Below are positions 37,108 to 46,354 of a DNA stretch of 64,000 nt, piece by piece. The position numbers were made by a program, and so were the translations under genes. Within the stretch, counting starts at the first letter, position 1, and every line of letters begins with the position of its first letter. Source of the stretch: an uncultured Acetatifactor sp. (GTDB lineage: Bacteria > Bacillota > Clostridia > Lachnospirales > Lachnospiraceae); NCBI GenBank assembly GCA_947625675.1, contig CANQPH010000007.1:1-64000 (forward strand), given 5' to 3'. The notes beneath the pieces were generated by a model, which had not been told where the DNA came from, did not search any database, and saw only the letters and a program-made list of their open reading frames with translations.

Positions 37108-37132
37108 ATTCCCCTTCTGCGGCAAGGGTCTC

Positions 37133-38539
37133 CTAGATCGCACATTCCACATGCCAGTTGTATCCGCTTCCTCTCGTCTTCATGGTGGACTTCAGGAAGC
37201 CGTTTGCATATCTTTCACGGAAAATTGCGCTCTCCTGCGCATCGGCATCACCCCACAGGCGCACCACCCCTTCATAAGGGTAAAAGCACATGAATTGCTC
37301 TCCCGGATAATCAAAGTACTTTCCAACGTCCATCAGGTGGCCTCCCACGTAGGCTACCTTCTCTCCCTTGTCGTCAACTATCTCCAGGCCGCTGCTCCCC
37401 GCAATGGCCTGGGAACTTTTAATGAACTCATGATAACCATCTCCATTGATGTCAATGGGCATGACCTGGTCGAAAGGATACGGGAAGGGATAGTCCACCT
37501 TTTCACCCGTAAACACATCATAAGTATAGTGCTCCACCAACTGCTTCTTGTTGCGCATCCTCTTCGCATACGCCAATTTCCCGGGCTTCCCGCTCTGCGG
37601 CATGTTTCTTACCGCCGCAACCCAGCCGATGTGCATGTGACCGTCATCGATATAATGTCCCCATTCATCGCTGTAAATGTCTTCCCACACCACGTTCCCG
37701 GTTTCCATGTCAAAGGTGACCACTCTGGGACATCCTTCATAATCTCCGCTTTCCCTGCAGGTATAGAGATACATTTTCTTGGTCTCGGGATGCATGATCG
37801 GAAGCACGATGTCCGAATGTCCGAAATACCTGTCTCGGTCATAACAAATAACGTCCTTGCCATCCTTCAGACTGACCATGTGCTCCCCATAAAGCACCTC
37901 GTCATTCCCGTCGTGATTAAAATCAAAGACGAGGGTTTGATGGGAACCGCCGGAGCCTTCCTCTCTTCCTATCCTTCTGCGCCAACGTATGTTCAGATCC
38001 GAATCATAGGCCTGCAGATAAATCTCCCCATAAATCCCCTGGGCCGCCACCAGCACCGGCTCCTTGTCCGCATAGCCGCCGCAAAGCATGAAGCGGAAGG
38101 CCCATCCCAATCTTTCCCATTCCAAGTTTTCGGCCTCAAAATGACAATGTCCCTTATATTCTCCGCTCAAACCGTATAAGCACTCCAGGGTCATGGCACG
38201 GCTGTCCGTGGGAGCGTCCTTATGCCTGTTTCCCACATAGTATATCTCGTCGATTCCGTCCTGGTCCATGTCAATGGCCACAAAGGGCATGGTCCAGATT
38301 CCCGCTATGATCTCCATTTCCAATTCCTTGTGCCACAGCATCTGTCCCGCCTCTCCGAACATGGCCAATTCCATGGGATACCGGTTCAAACGAAAAGAGC
38401 TCTCGCAGGGATCAATGTTGGGATACTTGGAGTATGCGAAGAGCATCCCCGTTCCATTGGGACCAAGATTTACTTCGCAAGTCCTTACCTGATGTACCTC
38501 TTCATTCAAATGAAATTCCTTCAACACCTTGATGTTCAT
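37133..38539 (-). CDS. FG-GAP/beta-propeller protein resembling rhamnogalacturonan lyase (PL11-type)
   Basis: AIDMDQDGIDEIYYVG, DFNHDGNDEVLYG, DINGDGYHEFI repeats; adjacent to GH105; no obvious signal peptide. Confidence 0.5.
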   Translation of the reverse strand: MNIKVLKEFHLNEEVHQVRTCEVNLGPNGTGMLFAYSKYPNIDPCESSFRLNRYPMELAMFGEAGQMLWHKELEMEIIAGIWTMPFVAIDMDQDGIDEIYYVGNRHKDAPTDSRAMTLECLYGLSGEYKGHCHFEAENLEWERLGWAFRFMLCGGYADKEPVLVAAQGIYGEIYLQAYDSDLNIRWRRRIGREEGSGGSHQTLVFDFNHDGNDEVLYGEHMVSLKDGKDVICYDRDRYFGHSDIVLPIMHPETKKMYLYTCRESGDYEGCPRVVTFDMETGNVVWEDIYSDEWGHYIDDGHMHIGWVAAVRNMPQSGKPGKLAYAKRMRNKKQLVEHYTYDVFTGEKVDYPFPYPFDQVMPIDINGDGYHEFIKSSQAIAGSSGLEIVDDKGEKVAYVGGHLMDVGKYFDYPGEQFMCFYPYEGVVRLWGDADAQESAIFRERYANGFLKSTMKTRGSGYNWHVECAI

Positions 38540-38541
38540 AC

Positions 38542-39660
38542 TTAAGCCTTCCTCTCTTCTCTCATTTTCTCCAGTCTCTCGACTTCCGCACACATCATCA
38601 AAAACACACCGCCGTGCAAATCGTTCTCAATCCGTTCCCTATGAATATAGTGTTGATAGCTGCCGTCCTCAATACACGTACCGGTGCAGACATCCGTCAG
38701 AATCAGGCGCCCCTTCTCTTCCCTCAGGGAATGCAGGACTCCCTCAAAGCCCGATTTCACGGAAGCATAGTATTCCATTCCCAGATATCCGAGACGGATA
38801 CTCTTGGCCAACACGCCCACAAAAATGCAGGAGCACGAATTTTCCGGCCAATTACCCGCTTCTGTCACCTTGTCCAGAACCTGATACCATCTTCCATCCG
38901 CACCTTGGTATTTACACACCTCCTTTAACAAGGTTGTTAAAATATTTACCATGGAAGACCGTTCCTGATGTTCCGCCGGAAGATCATCCAATATGTTGAC
39001 CAGCCCCAAGAGATACCATCCCATTGCGCGTCCCCAGACGTTGGCGGACAGGCCGGTCCGCTTGTCGGCCCAGACCGCCTGCTTCGTCTCATCCCAGCCA
39101 TGACGCAGCAATCCGCTTTCTCCCCTCATGTGACAATACATGCCCTGCGCCTGCTTCACCGCCATGTCAATGAATTCAGGCTTATGAAAAACCGCACCGT
39201 ACTTGGACATCAGGGGGGACGCCATGTACAGGCCGTCCAGCCATACTTCGTTGGGCGTATGGGCAAAGTGCCAGAACACCCCATAGGAATTCACGGGGTA
39301 AGACTTCAGGCTCTCCGTCAGATAGACGAGGACCTTGTGATACCTCTCGTCCTGCGTTTCACGATATAATTCAAAAAGGAGGATTCCCGCCTGCCGGTAG
39401 TCCAGCGTGGCCAGACTGCACCAGACGTTATCCACCGGCCGGATTTCCCCGTTTTCATCCACCACCGAGTCCATCCAGCCCTTGATATAATCAAAATATT
39501 TGCGTTCTCCCGTAAGATGATAGATTTGTTCCATCCCGGACAAAAAGACGCCGTGATGATAGGTAAACATGCCTATATTGGGTCCGATTTTATCACAGGG
39601 AAAGTCCCCCATGATCGTGTCGCACATCCACCTTCCATAGTGTAAAGCCTTTTCTCTCAT
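38542..39660 (-). CDS. GH88/GH105 unsaturated rhamnogalacturonyl hydrolase
   Basis: YHHGVFLSGMEQIYHLTGERKYFDYIKGWMD, DNVWCSLATLDYRQAGILLFELY, NVWGRAMGWYLLGLVNILDDLP. Confidence 0.88.
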   Translation of the reverse strand: MREKALHYGRWMCDTIMGDFPCDKIGPNIGMFTYHHGVFLSGMEQIYHLTGERKYFDYIKGWMDSVVDENGEIRPVDNVWCSLATLDYRQAGILLFELYRETQDERYHKVLVYLTESLKSYPVNSYGVFWHFAHTPNEVWLDGLYMASPLMSKYGAVFHKPEFIDMAVKQAQGMYCHMRGESGLLRHGWDETKQAVWADKRTGLSANVWGRAMGWYLLGLVNILDDLPAEHQERSSMVNILTTLLKEVCKYQGADGRWYQVLDKVTEAGNWPENSCSCIFVGVLAKSIRLGYLGMEYYASVKSGFEGVLHSLREEKGRLILTDVCTGTCIEDGSYQHYIHRERIENDLHGGVFLMMCAEVERLEKMREERKA

Positions 39661-39697
39661 ACTTCCTCGCATTCTTCCGCCGCTTGGGCGAAAATTA
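39661..39697 (-). promoter_or_regulatory. Hairpin-SD 5'UTR motif upstream of GH105
   Basis: ATTTTCGCCCAAGCGGCGGAAGAATGCGAGGAAGT-ATG on the minus strand. Confidence 0.5.
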
Positions 39698-39739
39698 CAA
39701 TTTTTAATCTCCTCCGTCTATGAACCGCATGCCTCCGCC

Positions 39740-40588
39740 CTAGGCCTTAATCGCCCCGGATGCCAGCGATTCCAGGAAATATTTATTGAGAAACATGTAG
39801 ATCACGATCAGCGGCATGGCCGAAATGATCATGCCGGGCAGCATAATCGACCAATCCGCCGACATGGTCCCGTTTTCCATAATATAAAGCCCTACCGCCA
39901 GCGTCCTCTTGTCCGGATTGGACATGGTCAGGATCAGCGGGAACAGGTAATCGTTCCAGGCGCCTTTAAAGCTCAGAACCCCTATGGTGGCAATGACCGG
40001 ACGGATCAGAGGCAATATGATCCGGAAAAAGACCCCCATAAAAGAACATCCGTCGATGGTCGCCGCATCATCCAATTCCTGGGGCAGGGACAATATGAAG
40101 GCCCGGATCATGAAAATGTAAGCCACGGAACCGCCAAAAAAGGTCATCAGGATCAGGCCCCACAAGGTTTTATGCAAATGCAGCCTGCTCAAAATCTGGA
40201 GTTGCGGATACATGGTGGCGCTTCCCAACGCCAAAAACATCATCGCGGTCTTCACGGAAAAAATCAGTTTCTTTCCCGGGAACTCTCCTCTCGCAAAGAC
40301 ATAACCGCAGCAGCTGTCTATCAAGATGCTGATCACCGTCACCGTGGTGGCGTAAAAGATCGTGTTCATCGTATATTTATAAAAATTGGCCTTGTTCCAC
40401 GCCGTCACATAGTTTTCCCACCGCCACTTGACCGGCCAGAACTGCTTCCCGGCCAGGATCTCGCCCGATGCCTTAAAGGAACAAATCAGGCTGTAAAAAA
40501 ACGGATACAATATGATGATGACGAATGCGACCAGGAGGAAATAAATGACAAATGACTTCAACGTCCTTACAAGTTTTCCACTTTTCAT
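39740..40588 (-). CDS. Carbohydrate ABC transporter permease (MalG-like)
   Basis: Multiple TM segments; LPQELDDAATIDGCSFMGVFFRIILPLIRPVIAT EAA loop. Confidence 0.93.
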   Translation of the reverse strand: MKSGKLVRTLKSFVIYFLLVAFVIIILYPFFYSLICSFKASGEILAGKQFWPVKWRWENYVTAWNKANFYKYTMNTIFYATTVTVISILIDSCCGYVFARGEFPGKKLIFSVKTAMMFLALGSATMYPQLQILSRLHLHKTLWGLILMTFFGGSVAYIFMIRAFILSLPQELDDAATIDGCSFMGVFFRIILPLIRPVIATIGVLSFKGAWNDYLFPLILTMSNPDKRTLAVGLYIMENGTMSADWSIMLPGMIISAMPLIVIYMFLNKYFLESLASGAIKA

Positions 40589-40604
40589 GTCTGCCGCCCC
40601 TCCC

Positions 40605-41564
40605 CTAGCACAGTTCGTCCAATTTCTTGGAAGCTTTCAAATAAACAACGGTTATAAGCGCTATCATGATCGTCATGATGACGGAGCCGGCCGACGCATA
40701 GCCGATCCTCGGATTGGTGGATTCAAAGAAAAGCCGGTACAGATACAGCATGACCACGTCCGTCTGTCCCTTTGGCCCTCCATCGGTCAATACCTTGACG
40801 TCGCTGAGCACCTTCATGGTGCCGGTCAGCGCCAGCATCAGGATGACCTTAAAGGTGGGTGCGATCAAGGGCAGGGTGATATATATGATTTTTTTGAACC
40901 CCACGCACCCGTCCAGTTTGGCGGATTCATACACCTCCTGGGGCACTCCTGCGACCGCCCCGCAAAAATACATCATGTTGACGGGAAACGTCATCCAGGT
41001 GGACATCAGCACAATGACGATCATCGCCGTCCATTTGCCCGCCAGCCAGTTCACCGGGGCGTCCAACAGGCCCAAACTGATCAGCAGATTGTTCATCATG
41101 CCGTTATAGGTACGGAATATATAGGCGAAAATCATTCCGGCAGAAGAAACGCTCATGACGGAAGGCAGAAAGAGAAGGACGCTGAAAGCTCTTTTCCCCC
41201 GAAGCCTGCCCCAATTCAAAAGCATGGCCAGCAAAAAAGCCAGCGGAATTTCCAGCAGCATCTTCATTCCCGTTATGATAAGAACATTCCCAACGGAGCT
41301 CCAGTAAGTTCTGTTATGCAGGAACAAGTCGATATAATTGCTCAGGCCGACGAATTGCCCCTTAAAACCATTGTAATCCGTGAAGGAATACTTCACTACC
41401 CAGAAAATCGGATAGATGGAAAAAACGAAGAATCCGACAATCTGTGGCAGCAGCACCAAATAACTTTGTATGACAACATTTTTCTTGTATTTATGGCTCG
41501 ATTTCTTTTTTGTATTCTTCTGCACTCTTTGACCAAATCCCTTTCTATCAAGAAGGGCACACAT
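40605..41564 (-). CDS. Carbohydrate ABC transporter permease (MalF-like)
   Basis: VPQEVYESAKLDGCVGFKKIIYITLPLIAPT EAA loop; start uncertain (GTG 41525 possible). Confidence 0.93.
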   Translation of the reverse strand: MCALLDRKGFGQRVQKNTKKKSSHKYKKNVVIQSYLVLLPQIVGFFVFSIYPIFWVVKYSFTDYNGFKGQFVGLSNYIDLFLHNRTYWSSVGNVLIITGMKMLLEIPLAFLLAMLLNWGRLRGKRAFSVLLFLPSVMSVSSAGMIFAYIFRTYNGMMNNLLISLGLLDAPVNWLAGKWTAMIVIVLMSTWMTFPVNMMYFCGAVAGVPQEVYESAKLDGCVGFKKIIYITLPLIAPTFKVILMLALTGTMKVLSDVKVLTDGGPKGQTDVVMLYLYRLFFESTNPRIGYASAGSVIMTIMIALITVVYLKASKKLDELC

Positions 41565-41631
41565 TTCATGACCGTGTGCCCTTGTGAGAATGATTACCGA
41601 TTTAAAACAAAATGTTTCTTCCTACGGAGAT

Positions 41632-43110
41632 TTACTTATAATCGTCCGGATTCAGGGTTCCCGATTCCACCTCGGTCTGCAGTTCCAGGTCGATCGCCGA
41701 TTCAATCTCTTCCTTTACTTCCTCTATCGTCATATTCCCTTTACAATAATCGAGAAGGGTCTCGTTCAGGAGCGTAGGCAAGGACTTCTCTGTGTTGCTT
41801 TCGGAAAGTCCCTGTACCTTACCCGGGAAAGCGAACACGCGCCCGGAGGTCATGATCTCGATCATCTTCACCGTCTGCGGAAGCATTTTGCTCTTATCCG
41901 CCTTCTCAAGGAAAGAGGGATTGGAGGAGCTCAGCTGCCCTTCCTCCGTCAGCCTTGCGCCCACTTCGTCGCTATAGAACCATTTGATGACCGTCATCAC
42001 CTTTTCCTGATCCGCTTCGCTCAGCTCCAGAACCTTCTTGGTGGGAACCAGTCCGACTGCGGGAGCGAGGGCGATGCCGTAGTCCGTTCCGTCTTCGTTC
42101 TTCAAGGCGCACAGATCCCAATCAAAATTTGCCACATACTGGGTGGTGAAGACGCCCACGTCCCAAGAATATCCCAGGAACATTCCAGCCACGCCTTCGG
42201 AGAAATAACTCCGGGCAGGGTCGTTGTCAATGGTTTCCGCTCCAGGCACGCAATAGCCCTTCTGGTAGATCTCGCCGATCACTTCATAAGGCCGTTCCAA
42301 ATTGAAGGAGGACTTCAGGTTGTCATAATCGAAGGAAATTGCGCCTTCCGGTACCATGCTGAAAGCGTTATAAACAATATGGTACAAGGCGTAAGAGCCC
42401 CACTGCAGCCCCATGGCCAGGCCGAAATGCTCATCGTCCGTCAAAATCTCGGCATCCTTCAGGAATTCATCCCATGTCTCAGGCGGCTTGGCCTCGCCGT
42501 TTTCATCCACGATGCCCTTCTCCACGAACATGTCCTTGTTGTAGAACAATGCGGGACCCTGGTTGTCGTAGGCCAGATAATAAATCTCGTTGCTTCCCGT
42601 AACCTTGCTCCACATCCCTGCGGAACCGGCCTTCGCTTCCCAGTCCGCCACGAACTCCGCTCCTCCGGGAAGCAGGCTGAAAGGTATGTTGAACCCGCCC
42701 TCTTCCATGGCCATGTTGCTTCCCTTGGATCCATAGTACACGTAAGGCAGTTCCCCATTCTCCAGACCAAGGGAGAGCGTGTTCAACAATTCCCCGGCTG
42801 CGGTAACGGTGTATTCAATCTCAATTCCCTGTTCCTTTCCCGTGGTTTCATTGAATTTGTTGACCAATTCCTGAATCACCGGATCCTTCGGCACGTCGCC
42901 GCTCAAAAAGGGAACCTTAAGCACTTCGGTTGCGGCCGCAGGCTCTGTTTCTCCGGAAGTCTGCGCTTCCTTGCTGGGCTCGCTCTGTTGGCTTTCCTTG
43001 GACGTCTCGCCTTGCTGGGCGGTGCTCGGCGTATCCCCGCCAGAACCGCATGCAGTCATCAAACCACAAATCATGGTCATTACCAGTAAGCAGCTTAAAA
43101 TCTTTTTCAC
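41632..43110 (-). CDS. ABC transporter extracellular solute-binding lipoprotein
   Basis: VKKILSCLLVMTMICGLMTACGSGGD lipobox, Ser/Glu-rich linker; GTG start. Confidence 0.93.
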   Translation of the reverse strand: MKKILSCLLVMTMICGLMTACGSGGDTPSTAQQGETSKESQQSEPSKEAQTSGETEPAAATEVLKVPFLSGDVPKDPVIQELVNKFNETTGKEQGIEIEYTVTAAGELLNTLSLGLENGELPYVYYGSKGSNMAMEEGGFNIPFSLLPGGAEFVADWEAKAGSAGMWSKVTGSNEIYYLAYDNQGPALFYNKDMFVEKGIVDENGEAKPPETWDEFLKDAEILTDDEHFGLAMGLQWGSYALYHIVYNAFSMVPEGAISFDYDNLKSSFNLERPYEVIGEIYQKGYCVPGAETIDNDPARSYFSEGVAGMFLGYSWDVGVFTTQYVANFDWDLCALKNEDGTDYGIALAPAVGLVPTKKVLELSEADQEKVMTVIKWFYSDEVGARLTEEGQLSSSNPSFLEKADKSKMLPQTVKMIEIMTSGRVFAFPGKVQGLSESNTEKSLPTLLNETLLDYCKGNMTIEEVKEEIESAIDLELQTEVESGTLNPDDYK

Positions 43111-43422
43111 TTTTTTCCTCTCTTTCCGTCCCCTTAGGACAATTTGCATTGTATTGTGTCTATCATCTAATCAATCCAGAAAACAATACAAAACATGTCC
43201 TGCAGCTTCCTCTCATATTTCGTAAATTTCATGGATTGATCGATTTCCCTGAATTTTTCAGATATGCAACATTTTTCGCATGCAAATAAATCCTCAAATA
43301 TTCCAATAAAATTCCTATTTCAAGCAATTATTTGTTGATTATTTAATATTTTCTTCCCGATTTCAAAATTTGTATTGTACTTTTGTTTTTGTTTTCTATG
43401 AATTTATTATCTCATATTCATA

Positions 43423-44280
43423 TTATTTCACAAGCATCTTTTGTTGCCTATTATATATGTTTTGTTGCATATTTTCGTTGATATATTCATAGCTTTTCCG
43501 CAATCCCTCTTTTATATCCCAGGGATTCTCGTACTCAAACAGAACAGCTCCGCCAAAATCCCTCATGGCATCCAGAATAAGCGCCCAATCCATGATTCCT
43601 TCCCCGCAGGCCCCGGGCTTGATATGCCCGGAGGGCTGGGGAACAAAGTCTTTCATATGCACAACCGGAATTCTTTCCTGAAACATTTTATAAATGTTTT
43701 CCGGGTGAGGGTCCCCTACCGCCCACAAATTGGCAGGATCAAAAAGCAGCTTCACCGTATCCGGCAGTTCTTTCATCAATTTGCGGAGAGCTTCCGGATC
43801 CGTGGAGGTGCTGGCAAAATGTTCCACCCCATCCTCGTAACTGTTCACCCCTCCATGGGTTTCAATGACGAGGCATACATTCCGCCGCCCGGCATAATCA
43901 TCGACCTTCCCGATGCAGTCCACCATATTCTTCCATCTGGAACCCGTCACCTCTTCCAAAGGGGAAAAACCCGCAAAGATTCTCAAGTATTTCACTCCCA
44001 ATGCCGAGCATATGTCCAATACCTTTTCCACCTTTTGCACATCTTTGTCATGCCCCTGTGAAAAATCATTGCCGGTAGACGCATATTGAAGTTCTATTCC
44101 ATAATCCCGGTATAATTCCCTCACTCTTTCCAGTTCCTGCCGCGTCGCATCCAAAGCCAGATCTGCAGGCGCATTCGCAATGCCCAGTTCCAGAAACTGC
44201 ATTCCCAAATCATGGGTTATTCTTAATTGCTCTTCCAAGGGCGTCTCCCGAAATCCCCAAGCCGCACTGCCAAATTTCAT
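43423..44280 (-). CDS. Sugar phosphate isomerase/epimerase (xylose isomerase-like TIM barrel)
   Basis: MKFGSAAWGFRETPLEEQLRITHDLGMQFLELGIANAPADL, LVIETHGG, VVHMKDF. Confidence 0.85.
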   Translation of the reverse strand: MKFGSAAWGFRETPLEEQLRITHDLGMQFLELGIANAPADLALDATRQELERVRELYRDYGIELQYASTGNDFSQGHDKDVQKVEKVLDICSALGVKYLRIFAGFSPLEEVTGSRWKNMVDCIGKVDDYAGRRNVCLVIETHGGVNSYEDGVEHFASTSTDPEALRKLMKELPDTVKLLFDPANLWAVGDPHPENIYKMFQERIPVVHMKDFVPQPSGHIKPGACGEGIMDWALILDAMRDFGGAVLFEYENPWDIKEGLRKSYEYINENMQQNIYNRQQKMLVK

Positions 44281-44298
44281 ACGTTTACCTCCCATTCG

Positions 44299-45279
44299 TC
44301 AAGCATCCAGGCGAAAACTTCTGCTGTTTATCCAGGAACAGTGATCACAGGCAACGCAGTTTCCCTTCCTGATCTCTTCCCGAAACTTTTCCGATTTTGA
44401 ATTATGGAATATGGAAATCAGAGAATCCTCTTTCACGTTTCCGGCACTGAAGTCATAGAAATCCGTACAATACATCACGTTTCCATTCCACGCCACATGG
44501 ATATGGGAAAAAGGTGATCTGCAGAACGTCCCTTCCTTTCCATGAGGAAGATATGCGACATTCTTGGGATATTTTCTTTTTCCTATCTTTTCAAGCGCGG
44601 CCCGCTTTTTTTCTTCCTCCACAGGCTCATTCACCCAGGAATCTATTTCCGTGGCGACCGTGCCAAAGCATTCCTCCATCCAGCGCTTATATGCGGAAAC
44701 TTCCTCCTTTGAAAGGAAAATCATCTCCTGAAGCAAAATTTCATCGCAATCCAGGCCGCACAAGGCGTCCGGCAATTCTTCCAGGTGTTCCAGATTATCC
44801 CGGGAAATCACCGTCATCAGAGAGACTTTGGCATTTCCTCCATGAACCAGCCCGAGATTGCGGGCCACCCGGTCAAATACCCCATCTCCCCTTACTTTAT
44901 CATGTTCCTGCCTATCCCCGTCCAGGGACACGTAAATATGCTCAAATTCCTGCCGCAGCAATTCCGCATGGCGGTCCATCAATACTCCGTTGGTGACGAT
45001 CCCCAGGCGAAACCCCATTCTTCTAAGATTCTGCGCCAAGGGATCGAAATAGGGACACAGAAGGGGCTCTCCACCCCACAGGATGATATCGGGAAGAGGG
45101 CCCCTTCCCTTCTGAGATTCCTTTAACTCTTCCGCAATCCTGATCCAGTCTCCCAATTCCATGGGAGACCCGCCCGCATTTGAGAAAAAACCTTTTTCCC
45201 CCCACTGACCGCAAAACCAGCATCTAAGGTTGCAAGACTTCGTGATCTGAAAATGCACCAGTTCTAATTTCTTTTCCAT
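44299..45279 (-). CDS. Radical SAM protein with SPASM-like C-terminal cysteines
   Basis: CNLRCWFCGQWG (CxxxCxxC), ILWGGEPLLCP, C-terminal CRSPFSH..YCTDFYDF..GNCVACDHCSW. Confidence 0.9.
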   Translation of the reverse strand: MEKKLELVHFQITKSCNLRCWFCGQWGEKGFFSNAGGSPMELGDWIRIAEELKESQKGRGPLPDIILWGGEPLLCPYFDPLAQNLRRMGFRLGIVTNGVLMDRHAELLRQEFEHIYVSLDGDRQEHDKVRGDGVFDRVARNLGLVHGGNAKVSLMTVISRDNLEHLEELPDALCGLDCDEILLQEMIFLSKEEVSAYKRWMEECFGTVATEIDSWVNEPVEEEKKRAALEKIGKRKYPKNVAYLPHGKEGTFCRSPFSHIHVAWNGNVMYCTDFYDFSAGNVKEDSLISIFHNSKSEKFREEIRKGNCVACDHCSWINSRSFRLDA

Positions 45280-45286
45280 AACCCCT

Positions 45287-46336
45287 CTATTTTGACCAGT
45301 CAAACAGAATCTTGAAACATTCTTCTCCCATCTTTTCCTGATAGGCAAAAGCTTCTTTACATCTGGACACTCCCCAGATCTCCACCGGTAATTGGGAAGT
45401 ATCAAATTTTCCCTCCGATATCCATTTCAAGACCTGCTCCTTACAGCCGGCCTTTAAGGCACAGGTCATGGTAATCGTGACATTTTTGACAAACCATCTG
45501 TGATATTGATCGAAGATAATCTGTCCGGGATAGTCTCCCTGTAAATGGATATGAGCCGGACGGTCATCTTCTTCCCAGCCGCCTTCCTTCACATATTGAT
45601 GCAGGGTTCCCACCACCTGCAGATTTCCGCTGCATTCCATTAATTGATCGGCCATTTTCCCGTTTGTGGCGTCATGAATCACCGTGAGGGCCTTTTCCGG
45701 AGAAGTCACGATATCCGCATATTTTTCCGCTATGCTTCTGCGGAAGGCATTCCTCTCTATACAAATCACCTGAAGCGTGGGTTCCAATATCTTCAGTTCC
45801 TGAATGGCGGAAATGCCCACCATTCCCGCTCCGACCACGACGATCGTCTCCCCGGGTCTAAGGGTCAATCTTCCAATCCCTTTCAGCGGTACGCAGGCCA
45901 GATATGCCAGGACCGCCTGTTCGTAAGTGACATTATCCGGAATCTTCACCATATAATCAAACTGGTCATTGGTGGTATTGGAATCCTTCACCGTAAACTC
46001 GCTGGCCCCGCCCCAGGCGGCGCAAACGTCCCCATACTTCCGGCATTCATTGATCATCACCCGGTCTCCCACCTGCAGCCTGCCGTCCGTCTCCGGCCCT
46101 TTTGCCACCACGACTCCGGCCGTCTCATAGCCCGGCACAAGAGGGAAATAGCATTGCTCCGGATGCTGGAGACCCTTGTAGGTTTTCATATCCGTACCGG
46201 TAGAAATGGCGGAGAAATACGTCTGTGCAATGTAAGCGTCCGGGCAGGGCTCCGTCAGCTTTATTTCCCTCAAATTCGCCATATGCGGCCTTTCAATCAC
46301 AACCGCCCGAGATGTCCTGTAATCTCTGTAATCCAT
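45287..46336 (-). CDS. Zinc-type medium-chain alcohol/polyol dehydrogenase family protein
   Basis: VPGYETAGVVVAKGPETDGRLQVGDRVMI, GETIVVVGAGMVGISAIQELKIL. Confidence 0.85.
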   Translation of the reverse strand: MDYRDYRTSRAVVIERPHMANLREIKLTEPCPDAYIAQTYFSAISTGTDMKTYKGLQHPEQCYFPLVPGYETAGVVVAKGPETDGRLQVGDRVMINECRKYGDVCAAWGGASEFTVKDSNTTNDQFDYMVKIPDNVTYEQAVLAYLACVPLKGIGRLTLRPGETIVVVGAGMVGISAIQELKILEPTLQVICIERNAFRRSIAEKYADIVTSPEKALTVIHDATNGKMADQLMECSGNLQVVGTLHQYVKEGGWEEDDRPAHIHLQGDYPGQIIFDQYHRWFVKNVTITMTCALKAGCKEQVLKWISEGKFDTSQLPVEIWGVSRCKEAFAYQEKMGEECFKILFDWSK

Positions 46337-46354
46337 AAAATTCTTCCTCCTTTT

